Positions 58,573-64,000 of a stretch of DNA of 64,000 nt are shown here, one piece after another. The stretch covers positions 1 to 64,000 of the forward strand of contig JADNRY010000101.1 in the NCBI GenBank assembly GCA_015501585.1, given 5' to 3'. The position numbers and the translations under genes are program-made. Within the stretch, counting starts at the first letter, position 1; every line of letters begins with the position of its first letter. Source of the stretch: Rhodocollybia butyracea. Lineage: Eukaryota > Basidiomycota > Agaricomycetes > Agaricales > Omphalotaceae. Below the pieces are notes generated by a model that saw only the letters and a program-made list of their open reading frames with translations, was not told where the DNA came from and made no database searches.

Positions 58573-60511
58573 TTAAACACTCAATTCCACCTTCTGCGCC
58601 CCTCTAATTGCTTCCTGTGCCTTCTCATCCTTCAAAGCAGGCACCACCCAATCTTTCAAAAAGGCATCCACCTGCTCCGGGGCCCTGCCCACAAAGCTTT
58701 TAGGTTCCAATAACGTATCCAACTGGCCTTTGATAGGATCAAAGTACGGATCTTGCTTTACCCTCTCAATCAAATCATTCTCCAAACCCAGCTGCTTTAC
58801 CTGATACGCTGCTTCATGCGACAAGACTCGAACCTTCTCATGAGCCTCTTGACGGTCCCCGCCGGCTTTGACGAGTGCCATGATGATATTTTCGGTGGCC
58901 ATGAAGGGTAGCTCTTGAGCTATTCGGCGAGCGATGACCTTTGGGTAGACGACGAGGCCTTCGGACACGTTTTGCAGTGTCGACAGGACGATATCGGCGG
59001 TGAGGAAGGCTTCAGGAAGGGTGATACGTCGGTTGGCACTGATAGAGAAAGTGTTAGTTGAGGAGGTAAAAATCTCAGATCTAACTCGCCTGTCGTCCAG
59101 GGTTCTTTCAAACCACTGTACGCTTGAAGTCATCAACGCATTTTGCTGCAATATCATTAAATGTCTGGAAAGACTGCAAACACGTTCACAGCGCATCGGG
59201 TTACGTTTGTACGCCATTGCGGATGAACCAATCTGAGTTGATTCGAAGGGCTCTTCAACTTCCTGGGATAAGTTAATCACTTGGACAGTCATCAACAATG
59301 GATAGACCAACCTTTAGATTTGCTAAAAGGCGGATGTCGGTGGCAATCTTATGTGCAGTTGCACCGAAGGAAGCCAAAGGTGCGAGAACATCAATGTCGA
59401 TCTTGCGAGAGTAGGTTTGCGAAGTGACCGGGTAGGCGTAGTCGAAACCAGAAAGCTTGGTGACGAGTTCATCGAGTGCTTCAACCTGGCATCACCGTCA
59501 TCGTTATCAAACCGAACGTGAAAGATTTCCAAGCACCTTTTCGTGATTTCCATCGAAGAGTGCAAGGAAACTAGCCTGAGTGCCAGTAGTACCCTTGACA
59601 CCACGCAAACCGATATCCTCTCTGGCGCGTTTGATGTTCCGTAGATCCCAGAGGAGCTCCTGCAGCTTATCGTCAGCCAAGTTTACGTCGAATAAAGGCG
59701 GATCATACCTGAATCCAGAGGGTTGCACGCTTGCCTACAGTGGTCAACTGTGCGGGTTGAAAATGGGTGAAACCCAAGGTTGGCAAGTCGCGATATTGGG
59801 CAGCAAATGCCGATAAGCGAGAAATGAGCACATACAGGGAGCGGATTAAGTATTCTAATCCGTCTCGGAGGAAAATGAGATCGGCATTGCTGGAGGCAGC
59901 TTTAGATGCAAAGTGAAGATAGACGTAATGAAACTAGTTGCGCACTCGGTAACGTAACACGATGTAGCACCCAAGCTGTGAAACAAGAGAGCACTTGAGA
60001 CCATTTATATAGCTAGAAAGGTTGAAGGACCTACTGAATAATGCCTGCAGCGGCTGGAGCAACCGTTCCAAAGGTGTATACATGAGCCATGACATCGTGT
60101 CTTCGTTTTTTCTCTTCTTTGGCAGCGATATCGAATTGCTCAGGAGATAGGTGCTGAAAGGGAGACACAAAGGTAAGCGGCGAGTATAGCCATCGGACCG
60201 TTGTAACGTACCAAGTTCTCCTTCATCTGCGAGATGGCTTCATCGGAAATGGGTAAACCCAGCTCTTTCTCTGCGATGGCCAGGTTTAACCAAAGTTTTC
60301 TCCAAGTATAAAATCGGTTCTAAAGAGGAACACCTTCTTAGGTTCATTAAGACGAAATTGGCATGGGTTACGCACAGAGGGCGAAAACAGATATGCCATT
60401 TCTTTACTGGCATAACGACTGTCAAGAATATTCTCCGGTCAACTTGTTCAAAGCATTGCTAAAGATGTGGTACCTAGAAAGTGGCGTTTGGTACGTGTCA
60501 AAAGCATCCAT
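58573..60511 (-). CDS. ADE13: Adenylosuccinate lyase
   Basis: The start at 60,511 ([20 protein letters not shown]) and the end at 58,573 give about 480 residues. About ten exons join with GT-AG introns. Marks in order are FSPS joined to [98 protein letters not shown], and the fumarate-lyase signature [15 protein letters not shown] near 59,215. The His of VYTFG/THFQPAQ and the Ser of [10 protein letters not shown] belong to the active site. The enzyme cleaves SAICAR and adenylosuccinate in purine synthesis, as a tetramer. No break is seen. Confidence 0.95.
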
Positions 60512-60850
60512 AGCGTCAGACTTAAGAAGAAAAAAGTCAGACGCAAGGAAAAATTGGATAGCGGATCTTCGGTCCGAACTGAGATCAACGATGATAAGGC
60601 TCAGCGCTCAGGTTCTATTTAACTTTCTCCTGGCTCAGCAAAAGGTAGAAGGTGTGAAAGTCATAGTGTGCATCCAAGTACCAACGCGTCCAATACAGTA
60701 AAATTTCAAGCGCACCGGGATGGAGAGACAAAAGTAGCGGAGTATCGAGTAGTCAAGTTGTGCAACTAGAGCCATGAGCTCAAAGTGTGGTTCAAACAAA
60801 GTGCCATTGACTATAGTATGTACACTAAGCATCGGGGGTTACAGGCGCTT
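60512..60850. other. Intergenic, promoter of adenylosuccinate lyase
   Basis: A run of C/T on the minus strand (CTGACTTTTTTCTTCTTAAG) directly precedes the ATG. No other gene is seen. Confidence 0.45.
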
Positions 60851-63200
60851 TCAAAATACATATTCCTTGCCTTGCTTTACCACAATCATCATCCCAGCCT
60901 TTTCGAACGGCAAAAGAGGCTGGTAGGCATTCTTGTCTATGGCCATCTTCTGAGGTAGAAACAGCTCGACAGATCTCAAACACGATATCCCTACAGTCTT
61001 TGCCATATCAGGATTTGAAACCCAACGAGATGATATTGTGTCTACGAAGACAGCGGCCTCAAACTTGGGGGAAATGACAGCCAATGTCAAGTAACGAAGA
61101 GATTTTGCAATGGGAGGTGGAGATGTTTGGATTGTGCTTCGTTTCAAGCTGTGGAGACTTTCAATAAAAGCTTTTGTGATGACCGGTTTAGTGGGAAAGC
61201 TGGGATGAGGATCAAAAATGTGAAGGGCTTCGAGAGTAACACATTGCTTCAAGATTGTTACTAGTTCCCTGTCGGTCACGGCTATGTTTCTCAGAGAGAG
61301 CACTTGTAATGAGCAGCTTGAACGAGTGAGGAAAGAATGTATGGCATAGAACGGTGGGAGTTCTTCGTGACGATAGGGTTGCTCAACCGCTAGGTTTGTT
61401 AAGTGAGGTGTCGTAAGGGATGAAAGGACAGATGGAGTACGGGTTCGATCCGTCCCACTCGATCCTTATGTTATCCTTACGAGAGGCCAAAAGTGACAAC
61501 GGAGTGACCGGCTTGTTAGTAAATATAGTAGCGCATCAGCCCTGAAAGAGGATGAAGCACACTCGCAACTGCAGGTATTCCTGGGGTACTACAGCATGTA
61601 CACAAGCTCAATGTATTTGAATATGTGTTATGAAGCTATGGAAGAAGAGATGGTGATTGGCTGAAAGGAAGTACTTATATCCTCCAGCTGCCTCTTTGTA
61701 TTTTAGCATTCTTCTGCAAATTAACTAGTGAATGATTCAGACAATGCTCTTTTGGCTGATTCGGAAGCTTGAACAACTCGTGCCACTGAATGTTCAATAA
61801 ATTCGGTTGCTCTCTCTGAAGTATGCATGATTAATTGTGTAGAATAAGGCATGGTACTGTCCTTGAGGAAGTGTAAAATATGCACGCCGCAAAATACATA
61901 CTAGGAGGCCCTTATTGTCGACTTATTGTGACCTAGCGCGGTACTTACAATTCTGAAATATTCAATTTACGCGTGTCGACGCGCGGCCGAAAATGGTGCA
62001 ATACCTGAAGCGTCCGGTGATGGCATGGCTAGAAACAGCTGTTCAAGCCGGGACCCTGCCCGGACTCAGCGCCTTTACCGTGACTTTGATGTGACTTCAG
62101 GGTTTGATTGGTATCTGAGTGGGACGGATCGAACAGTACCTCGACAGATGTGAGGAAGTTATTTTTGACATTCACCACGCTTAATGTTCTGAGTGATATA
62201 GAGAGTGTGTGTAGCTCCAACAGAAGGGCAAGCCGCTATAGTTGTATTTTTCTCTCGCAATCAGAGAAAGTCGATGGAGATTTGAACAATTGTCAAGAAT
62301 TTCATAGAAATTGTCCGCAATAAGGTTATACTCCAAGTCGCGCAACGTCGTCCTTGCTGAAGGCAGTGGAAAGCCCGAGCCTTGATGCCAGAGACAATCC
62401 ATTCCTGGTGCATGGAAAGCACGGAGCATCGGAGTTTTTTTGAGCATTTCGAGTGAACAACTATCGGCACCATATGATGAAAGATTGAGTGTATCCAGTA
62501 TGGGAAGGTCAAGTGAATCCCATGTAGGGTAATTGTCGGGAACAAAACTAGCACCACGAAAAGAGACATGCTTCCAACGAAAAGATTGTCGCGCAATTTG
62601 TTTGAAAATAGGATTATCAGAGCCATCATCACTATCAGGACGCCAGGGGATACTGATAAGTGTAAACCTGAGTGGATGAGATTTCGAACGACCAAGATAA
62701 AGGTTGACGCGGGCAGCGAGCCGTACATCCCCCACTTCATCAAATTCGTCCTCGGCGACAATACATATGTTCATATTCGACCACAGCTCTGGACATTCAA
62801 TAGTCAATTGTCTCCATCGCAGGCAAACAGAACCAAGGGTCAAAGCCGAGCCACATCCATATGTCAACTCGTTTTCGATGCAAGCGTAGCCAAAAACGCG
62901 CATCAAAAGCTCATTAGGGAGCCTACGAATGGGTGAAAGCAGCGATTGGAGATTCTCTGCATGGGTTCTCAGCCTCGTACGTCGCTTTTCTATGTCCGCA
63001 ATGCGAATCTGGAGGGCATGAATCTCGGATTCGTAATCATCGAGATCTTTCTCTATAGATAACAGGAGTGCCGAAGTATTGGGAAGAATATTTTCTGGAA
63101 GAGTGTTTGTGGACCGCAAGTGTTCGTACACGTCGCTTGTAACATTGACTCGTGGTTTGAACACGGTGGAGTGGCACTGGGAACAGCTTTCGAGGGCCAT
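60851..63200 (-). pseudogene. F-box protein gene split by a 694-bp insertion
   Basis: The likely start is 63,200 (MALESCSQCHSTVFKPRVN), by comparison with the intact F-box gene at 53.3 kb; an upstream in-frame ATG at 63,323 also exists. A coiled-coil-like helix (DYESEIHALQIRIADIEKRR) leads into the F-box, SPIRRLPNELLMRVFGYACI. The leucine-rich part follows to about 62,225, where the frame changes (GLPF then LLELHTLSISLRTL). An element at 61,441-62,134 then interrupts it. The coding resumes at about 61,435 (VLSSLTTPHLTNLAVEQPYR) and ends at 60,851. Frames on the two sides do not match even without the element, so at least two defects are present. An SCF role is expected for the ancestor. Confidence 0.7.
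61441..62134. mobile_element. 694-bp element with 18-bp inverted ends
   Basis: The ends are inverted copies of GTTCGATCCGTCCCACTC, with two extra G on the left. The element is flanked by AGTAC (61,436-61,440; 62,135-62,139), a 5-bp target duplication. It sits in the leucine-rich part of an F-box gene. It contains no transposase. The superfamily is unclear. The ends resemble the tRNA B box (GGTTCGANTCC), which may be chance. Confidence 0.75.
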
Positions 63201-63602
63201 GGAAGTTCTTGACCTGTGGGGATTGAAACTTGTTGACGCGATGTGCCTAAGGCTAAAAGTTATTGACGCGTACCTGATAGATTTTTTGTGCTGTCGTCGT
63301 GGTCGTGCGTTCAAAACGCTCACTTTCTTTCGGGAACTCGAATCATCTATGGGCCCGGTCGGTCCGCACTGAGGAAGATGGAGGTTTGAATTTGTCTTTA
63401 GCTCATCATTTTGAACGCTTACTCCTTATATCCTGACTCGTAGACACGTCGAAACGAGCTGACCAGGCGTTATTTACAATACTTACCTGAGTTCCTGTTA
63501 TGTATATAGGGCTGTAAGATGTTATCTTATCGGCGGCGTCTCACGTGATACTCTCCGGATTCTTCCGGAGGGCCGGGAAGCTTTACCTTGTCTCTTTCTG
63601 CC
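63201..63602. promoter_or_regulatory. Divergent promoter region between the F-box gene and the COX gene
   Basis: The two genes are transcribed away from this 400-bp stretch. A TATGTATATAG run lies about 100 bases before the COX start. Confidence 0.4.
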
Positions 63603-64000
63603 ATGTTTTCCCGAGCAATCTCTGCAGCTCGTCCCTCAGTAACTCGCGTATTGCGCTCGACTGTCGCGCCTTCCGCTACTCGTGCGCTCTCCGCCACTTC
63701 TCGTGCCTCTTCTGGCGGCCACGGTCCTCCACCACCTGGTCTTTTTGGTCCTGGTTCAAAAGCTGGTGAAGTTCCCAGCATTGCTGACCAGTCTACTGGT
63801 ATCGAGCGTCTTCAGTATCTTGGTGAAGCTGAAGGAATCGAAATCTTTGACACGGCACCTCTGGACTCGAGCCGTATCGGCACCAAAAAAGATCCTATTC
63901 TTGTTCCTTCTTCCGTTAGTATTCCAAGTGCAAGCCTTTGTCTCTGAGAACTAACAATCTCTCAGGCCAAAGAGCGCATGGTTGGATGCACTGGCTCCCC
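63603..64000 (+). CDS. Cytochrome c oxidase subunit IV (yeast Cox4/mammalian COX5B type), partial
   Basis: The start at 63,603 opens an Arg/Ser/Ala-rich mitochondrial presequence (MFSRAISAARPSVTRVLRST). A conserved region follows: LFGPGSKAGEVPSIADQSTG, GIEIFDTAPLDSSRIGTKKD and PILVPSS. A GT-AG intron spans 63,915-63,965, and exon 2 begins AKERMVGCTG before the window ends. In the family this Cys starts the zinc-binding site (CTGFP...). The subunit is imported into mitochondria and sits on the matrix side of complex IV. The 3' part lies outside the window. Exon 1 is intact. Confidence 0.93.

Noticed and set aside
61441..61451. GGGTTCGATCC as part of a tRNA gene
   Set aside because: No cloverleaf can be drawn around it; the same sequence is the inverted end of an insertion.

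Overview
The window is nuclear DNA of a mushroom-forming basidiomycete (Agaricomycetes type); the genus cannot be told from sequence alone. The evidence is eukaryotic genes split by many 47-60 bp GT-AG introns, several F-box proteins, a HET-domain incompatibility protein with the basidiomycete-style middle domain, and many degenerate lineage-specific genes cut by small transposons.

Layout. 1-34 kb is a repeat-rich accessory block. It holds a broken multi-exon gene (7-2550), an F-box pseudogene (4.15-5.69 kb, minus), a possible 2OG-Fe(II) oxygenase gene (8.86-10.40 kb), another broken gene (12.2-14.1 kb), a DUF6698-like remnant (15.3-16.2 kb, minus), a gene with an eight-residue repeat (18.0-19.95 kb, minus), further remnants (21.0-23.0 kb), a Ser/Thr-rich gene (24.8-26.3 kb), and two more F-box relatives (26.9-28.4 kb frameshifted; 30.4-31.9 kb intact). 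Three copies of one full-length palindromic element lie at 1.72, 6.18 and 12.46 kb, each inserted at CATG.

34-42 kb is a second accessory stretch. It has two GIY-YIG (T5orf172/Mug113-type) genes with a long inverted repeat around the second, an unrecognised remnant, a complete miniature LTR element (TRIM, 39,654-40,118) with a 5-bp target duplication, and a multi-pass membrane protein gene (40.5-41.8 kb).

42.9-64 kb is gene-dense and mostly conserved: a small secreted Kre9/Knh1-like protein, ribosomal protein uS11, a HET gene, a vacuolar-type Ca2+/H+ exchanger, an F-box protein, UDP-glucose 4-epimerase, adenylosuccinate lyase, an insertion-split F-box gene, and the start of cytochrome c oxidase subunit IV (yeast Cox4/mammalian COX5B type).

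The conserved genes serve unrelated housekeeping roles (translation, purine synthesis, galactose metabolism, calcium storage, respiration) and form no pathway cluster. The strongest signals are mobile-element insertions whose removal is informative: an 840-bp Mutator-like element in the HET gene (10-bp target duplication; excision leaves a continuous 680-codon frame), the palindromic elements at CATG, the TRIM, and a 694-bp insertion in an F-box gene. A piece of the Ca2+/H+ exchanger 3' end is duplicated on the far side of the HET gene. Single-base frame breaks recur, one of them in the otherwise intact epimerase, so some of the pseudogene calls could be consensus errors.
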